Positions 10,861-22,300 of a DNA stretch of 64,000 nucleotides are shown here, piece by piece. The notes below the pieces were generated by a model. That model was not told where the DNA came from. It searched no databases and saw only the letters and a program-made list of their open reading frames with translations. Source of the DNA: Trichomonas tenax (Eukaryota; Parabasalia; Trichomonadida; Trichomonadidae). A program made the position numbers and the translations under genes. How positions within the stretch are numbered: the first letter of the stretch is position 1; each line of letters opens with the position of its first letter. Where the stretch lies: assembly GCA_023091735.1 (NCBI GenBank), contig JALKBU010000033.1, positions 58,815 through 122,814 of the forward strand, given 5' to 3'.

Positions 10861-11788
10861 TCAATCATACAGATTGTTGAATTGTACTATCTTGGATACT
10901 TATAAGATTTTAAATAATTTTGAGAAAAATTTCATTTTATTCTTTCGATTTTTAGCATGATTTGGTTTCACAGACTCCGATAATCAGCATACATATGTCA
11001 ATGCATTACACAGCCGAAAGCTTTTGTCTCATTATCAAAATTTAAAATTCATGAAAGTCATAGTGAACTAAATTAAACTTATGGACAGTAATAATGGATT
11101 TGTCTCGTTAATGTACAGAGATTAATCATGAAATTCTGTCTTAAAAGCTTCAATTTAGAATTTGAAATTATGGGATTTGCAGTCACAGACCAAATTTTGC
11201 GTACCATAGTTATGTTGGTCCCACAGCAGTAAAATATCACTGTGCTTACTCAAGGAACTGTTTAATAATTTTTATAAATTCCCAATCTTAAGAGTCAATG
11301 ACGATCATCATGATCACAGTTCTTTGCAGACAAAGAAAAACAGTGATTTCACATACTATTCCTACTGTGTAAACAAATTTGAATGTAAACAGCTAAAAAA
11401 AGTCAGCAGCCAACAATTACAAGCGAAAATCTTGTTCTTTGTCATTATCTTGGTATTGTTTCTCAATTATTCACGCTTAATTTAGCCACTTGGTCCAATA
11501 AAATCTCAATGAAAATTATAAATAGATCCAAAATAGGGGTCTTTGAGGGTAAACACCCTAATAACCTTAATGATTGCCTTAAAATCTCGCTTTGATTTTC
11601 TGTTATATAGATAGCTATTCTATTATAAAGCTTAATTCTTGAAAATAAATGAATTATGACATTTTTGTTTCCAAATTCAGCAAATCATGACCTTGAGATG
11701 ATCAGATAGAAAAACCGACTGAAATATAACAGATACAAACATTAATATATTTATACAAACAAATTAAAGATTTTTTTGATAAGATCTT
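10861..11788. other. Intergenic region
   Basis: No gene or structured element seen; AT-rich. Confidence 0.5.
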
Positions 11789-12271
11789 CTAATAAAAGAA
11801 TGAAGCGGCATTTTCAAACATGAAATGTGTTGCAGCACTTGATGTTGGACCAACACTATTTGATTTAACCTTTATCGATGTTGGCTGAACACAGGTTGCT
11901 TGAATGAGGTTCAAATACATTTTCTTGGTGCAATCATTCAGGCTTCCTGGTCTAAGGGACTGAGATATGTGGATGATTCTCTTTGTCTGGGAATTGATTG
12001 AAGTTACAATTCCTGGAAGGAAAAATGATCTCAATGTTGAAAGCAATTGAGCTATTTTGAATTTGATATTGTTATCATATGTATCATTTTCTACGGTAAT
12101 AAGCAAGAGATCAACGAATTTATCAACCTTCTTCTGATTGAAATATCTGATGTCTTCTTGAAGCTGCTTTATGAATGAGAATGACCATGTTCCAATAGCC
12201 ACAGATGCTTCGTTAAGGACTTGGGCAACTAAATCTTCTGGAGTCATGAAGTGTGCTTTATCTTCCATCAT
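11789..12271 (-). CDS. Small helical protein, function unknown
   Basis: A 160-residue protein if it starts at the tandem ATG (MMEDKAHFMTPEDLV). An initiator-like TCACT at 12301-12297 would give a 28-base leader, which supports this start over the TTG further upstream. Residues 10-115 are predicted to be largely helical (EDLVAQVLNEASVAIG, VDKFVDLLLITVEN). The C-terminal 50 residues are Ser/Thr/Asn-rich. There is no membrane segment or signal peptide. The frame is intact and codon use is like that of its neighbours. I do not recognise a domain. Confidence 0.55.
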   Translation of the reverse strand: MMEDKAHFMTPEDLVAQVLNEASVAIGTWSFSFIKQLQEDIRYFNQKKVDKFVDLLLITVENDTYDNNIKFKIAQLLSTLRSFFLPGIVTSINSQTKRIIHISQSLRPGSLNDCTKKMYLNLIQATCVQPTSIKVKSNSVGPTSSAATHFMFENAASFFY

Positions 12272-12296
12272 TTTGTATAATTTTTCAATAAAATTG

Positions 12297-12301
12297 AGTG
12301 A
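12297..12301 (-). promoter_or_regulatory. Inr-like element (TCACT)
   Basis: Gene-sense TCACT fits TCAYW and would start transcription 28 bases before the ATG of the small helical protein. Confidence 0.45.
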
Positions 12302-15300
12302 CAAATTTTTTCTTTTAGCGAGATCCTAGAATTGATTTGTGATGTTATGCAATAAAAACGCAAAAAAATCGGAAATTGTTATTTTCAATAGTTTTTTCAA
12401 GCAAAATTTGTATGAGATATATTGAATGAATTCTTTATGACCTGAATTTGCATAACGGATAAATTAGATTATATTATAGTTGCAAATAATTTATTTTATA
12501 AGCACGATTAAATCTTTCTCAAAAAAATTGAATATCGCATTCTGAAAAAATAATTTTTGAAAAATCGAGAAGGAAATATGAAATTATGCCTTCATAAAGC
12601 GAAATATTAAGTGTAATACAATTATTCGTAAATCACTTGACAAAAAAAATCTTTCAAATTCTAGCATTTATGACATTCGCTTTGAATTTGTAACCATAAA
12701 TATAGTGTGACAGTATGTTTTACAGCAATAATATCCTAAAAAACATGTTTCTATAAATTTTTGGTTTCGAAAATGCCTAAAGGATTATCTCCAAATTATT
12801 TAATCCAATTGATATATACGAGGAGTAGGACTCAGAAATATCAAGAAATATGATTACTATCAGTAATTATTTTAAATTTCATTTCAATCTCTTTGAATCT
12901 AATTTGTAAACTCTCCGCACTCCTCAATAGCATTCATATTTTGAGTTTTTGAAATTTATACACATTTGAGTCATTAAATTAATTACAACTTTTGGAAGGA
13001 TTTCAGAAAAATCTCAACATCTAACCTTTGGCATTCATATGGTTAGATTTGCATCAACTATGTAAAGCTAATTTAAACATTAAAAGTGAATTTGCTACTT
13101 AGTAAAAATTTTGAAACCAAAAAGATAAGATGGAGCTTTTATAACCTTGCAGATCTACTAATAATATGATGTTTTGAATATATAATTGCATTTGTGCACA
13201 GATTTTCCTATTATTTTCCGTCGATTCGAAATTTTTGATTTATTTGATTGGTATTGACAACATTTATGGATGTTAACCATCAAATTAGTCGAAATGTAAC
13301 ATATTCAGTTATAGTAACATAAGCTCTGTGTGTTATTCTCCCAAAAATAATGATGATTCTTTTTGCGCGGCTAAATTTGACAAGTTTATTAAATTGAAAA
13401 GAATAAGACACAGAGCTTATGTGTGAACACTAGGAATACTTTTTTTCCCAAAAAAAAGTTAAAAAAACATATTTGTGATTAGGTTTACTTATTTATCATC
13501 GACAATAACATATTTTACGTTATAAAAATGCTATACAATGGGAATATATTATATTATAATGAGTAAAGCACATCATGGCAAATCAATGTTTTTGATGCAA
13601 GATATATCTAATATTTTAATGAAATATAGACTTTGTTAGCTAATTCTTTAATATATCATGCACAACATGATTTTGTACATTGGGGTTCAATAACTTATCA
13701 AGAAGTTAATCCAATGAGTTAAAAAACGAGTTTCGCCGACTTTGCGTATAAAAATTTAATTGCTCCCCCGCCCCAAAAAAAAAAAAAAAAAACAATTGGG
13801 AAAATGGGAAAATTTTCAATCATTAGGAACATAGAATATTAAACTCTAATCGATTCATCTCACAATATCCACAACGATTTATCTCATAAAAATATCTATT
13901 TGAGTTTTTGAGAAAGAGATCTGATGAATTCAGATGATATATGTTGATGTAACCATGACGTATTATATCACATAGACCTCCAATATATTGCTGTATGATT
14001 AAATTCCATTTATGTTAAATATTTAGTATTCAATGTTTTTGTTTTTGATTTGATTCATAAATTCAAAAGTTATCTATTGCAGAGTTATTGAATATATATA
14101 GTGGATATGCTTCACTTATAGAAAATGTATGATTTTTGACTGTGCTCAAAATCAAATTGGGATTTTAGAATTGTAAATAACAGAATTATTTACTACATAG
14201 CTATTTCGGATATATAGGCCTATCTCAGCATAGTGTTCCATTGATTTCAGATAAAGCACTTCAATCATGTTGAAGAATTTACAAATAACGTTTTTTTGTG
14301 CTGTTGATGGAATATTCATCTACAACATTAGACTATGATATCATGATTTAATGTCAAATGCTGACAAATCATTTGCAAAAATACCCTAAATTTTCAACCT
14401 TTGCACCACACAATTTAAGGGTATATTGAAAAAAGAAATTTGGAGTTGAAACTCTTAGTTTATGGCATATAAATGTAGGCATTAGGTAGTGTGCAGTCTA
14501 TGAACAAGGCATGAATTTTATGATTTTTTGATGTTTAGTACGCCTCTATGTAATGTTTATATAAAGTTCGAGAAAATATGTTTTGAAAAAGAATGTTCTT
14601 TTAAAAATATCTATTCAATTTCATTCTCCGTGTAAAGACCACATCAAGATAGCTCGAAATATAATGTTAAAATATATCAATATTAAGATTTCAACTCACA
14701 ATTTCTATGTCAAAACCGCAATTATTGATTTAAACTACCCATGTCGAAAAAGCGGTTATGTGTGTGCAAGCGAAAGAGACCTGTGTCTAGTGTGTGTTTA
14801 TATTCTTGTTATTAAATTTGTAACTGAGTTTTTTGGCTGTGTCGGTATCATAAATTCCAATTTCTTATCGATGCCTTGACAATGAAACTGGCCGCGAAAA
14901 AATTTAGAGTCAATATTTCAATCCAATAGAATCAATGACAGTAAACACCAAAATTCGACAATGAATTCATATTAACCTCATCAACGTTGATACATATTTA
15001 TGAACTATATTTTCGAAACTCAAAGAAAATTTTCAAAATTATTTATATTTTTTCTAAAATCACTCACAATGAAACAGCTGCTTACATAGCCTCTAAATTA
15101 ATAACTGTGATGAAATATTATAGATATCCGACCACTCAGTTGCCCTGGGATACGCTTTTCAGGATTTGACACTTTTCTAGCAGATTTTATACAAATTACA
15201 TGTCAAAATCAAGTTGCACAATTTTTGCAGAAGTTCAGGCTATTAGTTAGGCCAAATCTTTAAAATCAAGTTAATTATCGTATTTAAAACATGTCTATCT

Positions 15301-16485
15301 AATTTCATAATTTATGTCACATTTTCCTGGATAGGGAATCCCGAGCAATAGTTTTTATTTGTAAATTATTCAATTTTTGATAGGCTGGGATAGGCCATCC
15401 TGTTCCAAAAGTAGAGTGATCTGACACATTATATTTACATGCCAAAAATGAGCGTTTTACATAAAGATAAATGAAACATGCATAATTAAGGTTCATCTAA
15501 TATGCTTTATAATGCACATTTTATTTTTCTAATCCCATTATTTGTCATTTGGCAAAAAGAAAATCACATTTTGTAAGGTTCGGGATGCGGGATAAGTTTT
15601 TGCATCCCCAATACTTTGGGAAAAAGTTGGATCGATAAAATATGAAAACTAAAAATGAATTTTTAAACAAGAGAAATTTGTCAAATTTTATCTCAGATTT
15701 TAGAAAAATTTGGAATTTTTGCTATATTTGACACTTTCGAGAATAAATTGGTAAAAATATTCTATTTTGTATAGAATGTATTTTTAATGAAGAAAATTTT
15801 CCCGTTAATATAACCTTATTAGAATGTCATTTTGATTTTAGATTGTTTGGATTTTGTGTTGATGATCGATTTTGTAGTCAATTTCATTTCCAATGTCAAC
15901 AAATCATAGAGCGTCCAAATGTGGCCTCTTTTGGTGATGATTTACCTTAAAAAATGCCATAATATGATAATTAATCTTCGCACAGTTAATTTCAAGCTCC
16001 TATTCGACAGCAGTTGATGCAGAAGGTAGATCTCACATCAGTTTTGCAAGGTATTAAAATATACAGCGTATTCTTAGTTTCATAGCTTTCTCTATCCCGA
16101 AAACAAGTTCAAATATACAACTGGAAAAGATCATTTTCTCGCATCAGGCTTCTACAGATTCCAGTTTTGTTGAAGTTTGGTACTGGATTTGAGTCTTTTT
16201 CTATTATCAAGATTTTATCTCAATTAATTTTTAAATCACGCGATTATTATTACGACAACATTATCAATCTACTGACATTTAATACAGTCCCTGCTTTGCA
16301 AATCAACAAACCATTTTAAATACTAAAATTCACATTTTTTTACTACAAACAAACGAAAGTTACTAATTCAAGGCCCACTCCATCTAATTCTGTACACAAT
16401 TGGATAGTTTGGACCTTGAAATAGCCACTGTTAGTTTATATTACAATAATATTTTATTGAAAATCGTGATTTTACTCGGTGAGAT
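12302..16485. other. Long gene-poor region
   Basis: More than 4 kb with no convincing gene. Reading frames of 98 and 60 residues at 14583 and 14987 lack any family resemblance and are probably chance. It contains a 23-bp inverted repeat (13317-13422), a C-run followed by about 18 A near 13765-13792, and two copies of the 11-bp element with one mismatch (15195-15205 and 15434-15444). Confidence 0.55.
13317..13422. repeat. 23-bp inverted repeat, MITE-like or hairpin
   Basis: The left arm at 13317-13339 (ACATAAGCTCTGTGTGTTAT...) and the right arm at 13400-13422 are inverted copies matching at 22 of 23 positions, with a 60-base spacer. There is no coding capacity. It could fold as a long hairpin or be the remains of a small transposable element. 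Target-site duplications are not obvious. Confidence 0.7.
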
Positions 16486-18441
16486 TTAAACAATGAACTG
16501 CCCTGTGAGATCATGGTTCATCACATCGTCGCTGTCTTCTCTTTGTTTTCTCTTTTTGATAACAACAACAATTATAACGATTATGATGACAATGATTACT
16601 GCTGCGACAGCTGCAATGATAATTATTGTCTTTATCTTCGTTTCATTTGATGTGCCTTGGTTTCCTCCCTGAGGGTTGACGTTATCTGCAGCATTCGATG
16701 TTCCAGGCTGCTGTGTTTCTGCTGAAGGATTTTGAGTGTTATCTGAAGGTTGATTGTTTGAAGAAGAAGATTGTGGTGAATTAGATGAAGGAATTGTTGA
16801 TGGATCGAGAACTTTGTAGTTCTCATCGAATGGATCATATTGGAAGTATGCATCATGTAATTTGACGCTGCGGCAGAAACGCTCAGGATCAGGACATCTG
16901 AGTGTTCTCGGGTAATAGATTGATCTGTTTGTCATGATGTTAGAGGTAAAGTTTTTGCCGATTGTGTTGCGATTGCATGTAACTGTTCTGTATAGAGATG
17001 GATCAGCCAATGAATAGTGATCTCTCCACGTGAAGCTATCGTAACCTGTGCAAACATATTCACCACATGTTTGAACATATCCATTGATTGTTGATGGAAT
17101 TATTGCCTTTCCTTCACCACAAACTCTGTTCGGGTACTTGAATGGCATGTAATCGAAAATACCATCGGTGCCTATATTGCCGTTCACTGGGTTGTAGAAA
17201 GCCTTTCCTTTGCAATAAGCATCAGTGCTTGATGATGTGCATGTCGCTACGCCAAATGATTTCGAGGGACCCCAGAACTTGTAATCGAATCCTGTGTAGT
17301 CAGGGTAAGTGTTGTTCCGGACGTATCCTTCAGGGAAAGAAAGCATCCATGGACCAGTTGCGAAGTTTGGAATTGGACGGCCATTGATTGATTCTGGATG
17401 TCCCCAAACAAGTGGCTGAACAAGTCTGTAGTCGACTTTGTAGTTTCCTGTGTCCATGAGGACAGCCATTGAAGCATCAGTCATTCTGTTGAATGGTCCG
17501 TTTTCTGTCTGTATTGTGACACCTGTCATCAGTTCGGACATGAATGTGCGCTCTTCAAGGTGACTTCCTGTTGTACCACTGCCACCACCGTCCTCGATTT
17601 CGATGCCTGCTGGACATGTTGTACCATCATCACCGTAAAATGTTGTCACGCCGTAATGCTTTTTGGCGTATTTTTGTGCATAAGGAGTGACCAAGAAAGT
17701 CATTTGCTTTCCTTTAGTTGTGAATGAGCATAAAATCTGTGAGTGCGGTTTGTCTGATTCGAATGGATGATAATTAGTGAAACTTTCACTAGAAATGCCT
17801 AATGCGTGGAAAATTTCGTGGACGCATGTATAGAAGTAATCGTTGTTGGTAGAAGACTCGCTTTGGACCTCTTCTGGTATTTTTCGTGGATTTAAGTAAA
17901 CACCGCCTTGTATTGGTCTGCGAAATGTTGATTCAGTTTGAACTGCTCCTGCAGAGGCCAAAGTGGCATCATTGTATTGGTGGGGACGAGCAGTTATGGC
18001 CATGTAAAGATCTATGTTTGATATTGTGTCTAAACTATGTAATCGCAAATAATAATTATAATAAGGAGGAGATCCTGCGAGAGTAATAGGTTTCGTTAGT
18101 GGAATTACTTTCAGCAGTCTCTGTAAATATGATTTCACATTGTTAAACGTTCCTTTGATGACTTGTATTTGTGCATTTGTTAAAATATCGTCTTGTGTAC
18201 AACTGAATGTGCCACCGTACCACGAAATTTGTTGGCCGACGGTTTTACACATCTTGTCATCAGCCCAAGTGCCATCGAGATAGCGGTGATCGAATTGGAT
18301 GCGAATTGGGTTCCAAGTCGCTCCAGATTTGAGAGATTTCTTCGAAATGTACTTCTCGCTGTGGACAGTCGTATTTTTGATGTATTTCACAAAACCACAC
18401 GAATGATGGTTCATGTGTGAGATCAAAAACATGGAAAACAT
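16486..18441 (-). CDS. GP63-like (leishmanolysin, M8) metalloprotease
   Basis: A 651-residue zinc protease. The HEIFH motif is at residues 208-212 (zinc-binding His208 and His212, catalytic Glu209). A later Gly-Ser-His with His294 is the likely third zinc ligand, followed by an ELMTG segment that can serve as the Met-turn. The C-terminal half is Cys-rich, as in M8 proteases. Then come a Ser/Asn/Gln/Pro-rich linker at about 555-600, one hydrophobic helix at about 603-627 and a basic-then-acidic cytosolic tail (KKRKQREDSDD). The protein is therefore probably anchored by a C-terminal helix rather than by a lipid. The N-terminus is only weakly hydrophobic, so a signal peptide is uncertain. Family members act on surface or secreted substrates. 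A second, decayed copy lies just upstream at 18903-19390. Confidence 0.93.
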   Translation of the reverse strand: MFSMFLISHMNHHSCGFVKYIKNTTVHSEKYISKKSLKSGATWNPIRIQFDHRYLDGTWADDKMCKTVGQQISWYGGTFSCTQDDILTNAQIQVIKGTFNNVKSYLQRLLKVIPLTKPITLAGSPPYYNYYLRLHSLDTISNIDLYMAITARPHQYNDATLASAGAVQTESTFRRPIQGGVYLNPRKIPEEVQSESSTNNDYFYTCVHEIFHALGISSESFTNYHPFESDKPHSQILCSFTTKGKQMTFLVTPYAQKYAKKHYGVTTFYGDDGTTCPAGIEIEDGGGSGTTGSHLEERTFMSELMTGVTIQTENGPFNRMTDASMAVLMDTGNYKVDYRLVQPLVWGHPESINGRPIPNFATGPWMLSFPEGYVRNNTYPDYTGFDYKFWGPSKSFGVATCTSSSTDAYCKGKAFYNPVNGNIGTDGIFDYMPFKYPNRVCGEGKAIIPSTINGYVQTCGEYVCTGYDSFTWRDHYSLADPSLYRTVTCNRNTIGKNFTSNIMTNRSIYYPRTLRCPDPERFCRSVKLHDAYFQYDPFDENYKVLDPSTIPSSNSPQSSSSNNQPSDNTQNPSAETQQPGTSNAADNVNPQGGNQGTSNETKIKTIIIIAAVAAVIIVIIIVIIVVVIKKRKQREDSDDVMNHDLTGQFIV

Positions 18442-18480
18442 TTTTTTGCAATTTTCTTACAAAATTTTGAGATTTTGATC

Positions 18481-18671
18481 TGTCACGTAAATAAAATTTC
18501 GTCAGATTTTTTTAAAAAAAATTATAAATTTTTCTTCTTGGTAAAGACCATATTTTAATAGAATAAGTCAATTATAGAACTAATAGAATATTGTTTTTAT
18601 GAAGAATTTGGTTCAAAAATATAATATTTAGACCTAAAAATGAAAAATATAAATAATTTTTGTCATGTAAA
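18481..18671. promoter_or_regulatory. Two TGTCAYGTAAA elements upstream of GP63
   Basis: TGTCACGTAAA at 18481-18491 lies 40 bases before the GP63 start and TGTCATGTAAA at 18661-18671 lies further up. Gene-sense orientation is TTTACRTGACA. No TCAYW initiator is seen in the first 50 bases before the ATG. Confidence 0.45.
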
Positions 18672-18902
18672 GTGCCAAAATTTACTCTTAAAATCAAATT
18701 AAGGTTTTAGACACAGTTTTAAGAGTAACAACAAAAATGATTGAAAAACATAATCATAATGATGATATAGAATACAAATATAAAGAATTTAAAATCAATA
18801 TTTTTTTGATTTCCGGAAAATAAGATTTGCTTTAGTAGTGAAATGATTGGTAAAGATATAGTTTTAATCAATGAATTGGTGACTGACTCTGCGGTCTTTG
18901 CT

Positions 18903-19390
18903 CTAGTCAGTTTCAACATCAGGCTTCCTGAACTTGTGAACCATAATTGAAATGAAAACGACAATAACGAATAATATAACAAAACACGTTTTCTTTTTTT
19001 AAATTGACTATTGAATACTTCGTTGGATCACTAATTTGATTGTAGTTCCTCAATGTGAAGCCCTTATAGACATCGCAGACGTATTCACCGCACTTAAAAT
19101 ATGATGTATCGCCAAAAGTAGTTGGTAACATAGCTTTTCCTGCTCCGCATGACATAGATGGGAACTTGAATGGCATGTCGTCGAAGACATAGCTTTGTCC
19201 GATATCGCCATCAATAGGGTTGAAGAATTGCATGCCTTTGCAGTAATAGTCTGAACTGGAGGCCATGCAGGAAGGACTATGACCAGAATTTGCTGAACCA
19301 AGGAATATGTAGTAAAATCCTGTATGGGATGACCCGAACTTCTCACAAAAATTTTTGTGATAGTTCCGGGTTCGGTATGATAGAGCATGA
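18903..19390 (-). pseudogene. GP63-like C-terminal relic
   Basis: Matches the C-terminal part of the adjacent intact GP63: a first piece with HTGFYYIFLGSANSGH, then a frame with YYCKGMQFFNPIDGDIG and MPFKFPSMSCGAGKA, ending at DPTKYSIVN. A frameshift leads straight into FVILFVIVVFISIMVHKFRK and a stop at 18903-18905, which is a membrane helix and basic tail. The catalytic domain is missing, and so is the linker between Cys-rich region and anchor. The downstream end is thus the true 3' end of a gene whose 5' two-thirds has been lost. Confidence 0.85.
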
Positions 19391-22300
19391 TTTAACCCAA
19401 TGCTATATGGGATATATTATTGTCCACCAGATATGTAATAAGTACATGAAATCCCGTGTGTTGTCATAAGTTATATCAAGATATCGAAAAATAAAAGTTG
19501 TGCTTTTTCTGATTTATATGAATGAGTGTGTAGCGAGGTTTGTGAACATAATACTTATTATAGTTTCAAGCACCAAAGATGAGAGTTGTAGGAGATGCAA
19601 TATTGTGCTTTTTAGAAAATGTGTGTATTTGAGGGTTTGAGATGTGTCATAGTATTTGTATATAGTTTATCATCGTATGAAAATGTTTGAAATGATGTGT
19701 AATGATATTTGAAGGACTTTTTAAAGCATAGGATTGTAATGCGTGACACAACCATGTGTTAAACATCTATAACATATATAATTATATTTGCATATGGATG
19801 TATATTATATATATGTGTTTGATATTGCTTAACATTAGGTTGTTGCAGAGATACTGCAATCAAACATTTTCAAAAAGTGACTCTTGATGTGGTCAATAAA
19901 GACCCTATTTTAGGGACTTATGATCATATTCAGTATTTATACCTATGTGGTAATATGTATGAGGATATATGTTGCATTGAATGATATGTGTGCTTAAGAA
20001 TTTGAAAGATGCTATGAGAACTTAGTCTGATCAACATTTCGACGACAACAAAGAAATTAAACGTCACTCAACAATTCCAAAACTTGTCTGCGAAGACTTA
20101 TAGTAGGATAAACATTATATACATTATTAGTATAGTACAATAGTAGTGTCTGTTTTAAAAACTTGTGTGTTATGAGATATATCTAATTTTGTTTATGTGT
20201 GATTTTTTGATTTTATATATATAGAGAAATACATATAGTCATATATATAAATATGTTATGTGTTGTAAGTGTGTTTATTCATTATTTGGGTAAATATTAC
20301 ATTTTGATGTGGTAAATGTGACATGATTGATGTGGTAAAAGAAAAATTGACTAGAGGTGTTATCTCATTATTTTTGATATATGTTAATGTATAATATACG
20401 GATATGTGTTCTATATAGGGCACACTGTGTAGTCTTATCTAGTACATTCTATAAAAAATCCCTCGGTCCGGATTCTGCCGTGTAAAATCTACATAATTAG
20501 CTGCATTAAACAATTCCTTTGTGTAATTGAACTTCGCTCGCTGTGTTTTTATTATATGTATATTGTGCTTAATGCATTTATAGTGTGTTTAAACAGTTTT
20601 ACGCAAAATCAAAAATCTGATATAATATTTATGACGAAAACCGACATTCTTCTGTTTTTAGAGATAATGAGGCCTATGGAACCTATTTGTATGTATTTTA
20701 TCGTGTTTAGGGAATATTTAAAAAAAATAAATAATTTCGACTAAAAATAAGCTTTTATTCAAATCAATGTATATGGTACTATAGCCATACCTCTATAGAA
20801 TGTCATATACTCGAGCACGATGACGTATAAAGTCTATTCAAGTGAAAAATATTATTAGTTCATTATATTCTAGATATTATTTCTCTCTATTGTAGAAACA
20901 TTTTTTAACAAAAAGTATCGCTTTGGAGCTTTTTAACATCATAAATCTGACTTACATATGTAATCATACTGATGTATTAGATTAAAAAGGGATTTTTCCA
21001 AAGAAATTCATTTTCAAATAAATATATCGCCTTATTTTTGTCTTTTATTATTGTCAATCCAAATTATAGCAGATTGGTTATATCAAAAAACCGATAATTT
21101 TGATTTTTGCCATCAATTCAAAATTTTGCATAAAATATCAATATATCTCCATCATTCTTTGTCATATTATTCTGCATACATATTCAAACATAAAGGTAAT
21201 ATTTTTATGTTTGTAATCAGTTTGGGAACAACTTCCCATAACCAAGACTTTTTCTTAAAATCTTTACGTTTTGTTAAAAATTTTGAGAATTAGATTTTTT
21301 TATGATTTTGTTGCGTAATTTAACAAAAATAAATAATGTGATGCACTTTATTTTAAATAGAATACATTTTTACATCATTAATTCGATTTGTACGATTAGT
21401 TTCTGACGATCTTTGACAAATAAAATATATTTCAAAATTTACTTGCTAAATCTCCATTTTACTTGACAAATGAGACCGTTTACTATTTAATGATTGTCTC
21501 GCTCATGTGCTGATTTGAGTTGAATATCATGACGTAAAAGCTGCTTACAGCAGTTCAAACATAAATAAAACCAAGCTGCAGCGAATTTGCTTAGTTTTTC
21601 TCGAGAAAGCACCCAAAATTATTGGATTTTATACCCAAAATCAATATTCAGCATCATAAACTAGCTTGGCATGTCATATATTTAGTTTTACTCTCTCATA
21701 TACCATCTCTTGATCCTTAAAGCCCTATAATCTTGGATTCAATATTTATTGTTTAACATTCATGTTTAGATTATTTCCCAACTTACCAGGTCATACCACG
21801 AAAGTCGAAATACTCAAGAATTTTCCTATCTTTCAATGCACATTGCATATTTATTCTTTTAATATTTTCTTTTTCTTTGTTATTTAGTAAATATATGCTT
21901 ATTGTAGTATTTTAATCAACTTTACAAAAAAAGATATTTATGGATAGAATGATTCTATTAAAATTAATTAGACCGCAAAATTGAAAACTTTGTCTTTTCA
22001 ATTCCTTTCAATTCTGCGAACCTATTATTTTGAGGACTATAAGAGCTGCCTCGTGGGCAGCACCTTTTCGAAAACTGTTTACTGTAGTTATTGTCATGAA
22101 AGAGATTTTTCGGTGACTTCTGCAAAAGAACCCACTAAAGCATTAAAGTCGATTTGAAAAGTGAAATTGAAATTATAAGCAAAAAATTAGGTAAATTATA
22201 TTAAACAACATAAATATATATGAATTTCAATAACGATTCTTCTTTTTTATGAAAAATTGAGAGAAAATTAGAAACGTGGCAGATTCAAATTTGAATTCAA

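Noticed and set aside
14583..14879. 98-residue plus-strand frame
   Set aside because: No family resemblance, no initiator, composition like the surrounding non-coding DNA.
15565..15600. Hairpin GGGATGC...GCATCCC
   Set aside because: Seven base pairs only; expected by chance in a region this long.
22040..22070. Hairpin GCTGCC...GGGCAGC, tRNA-like at first glance
   Set aside because: No cloverleaf, no T-loop sequence, stem only six or seven pairs.
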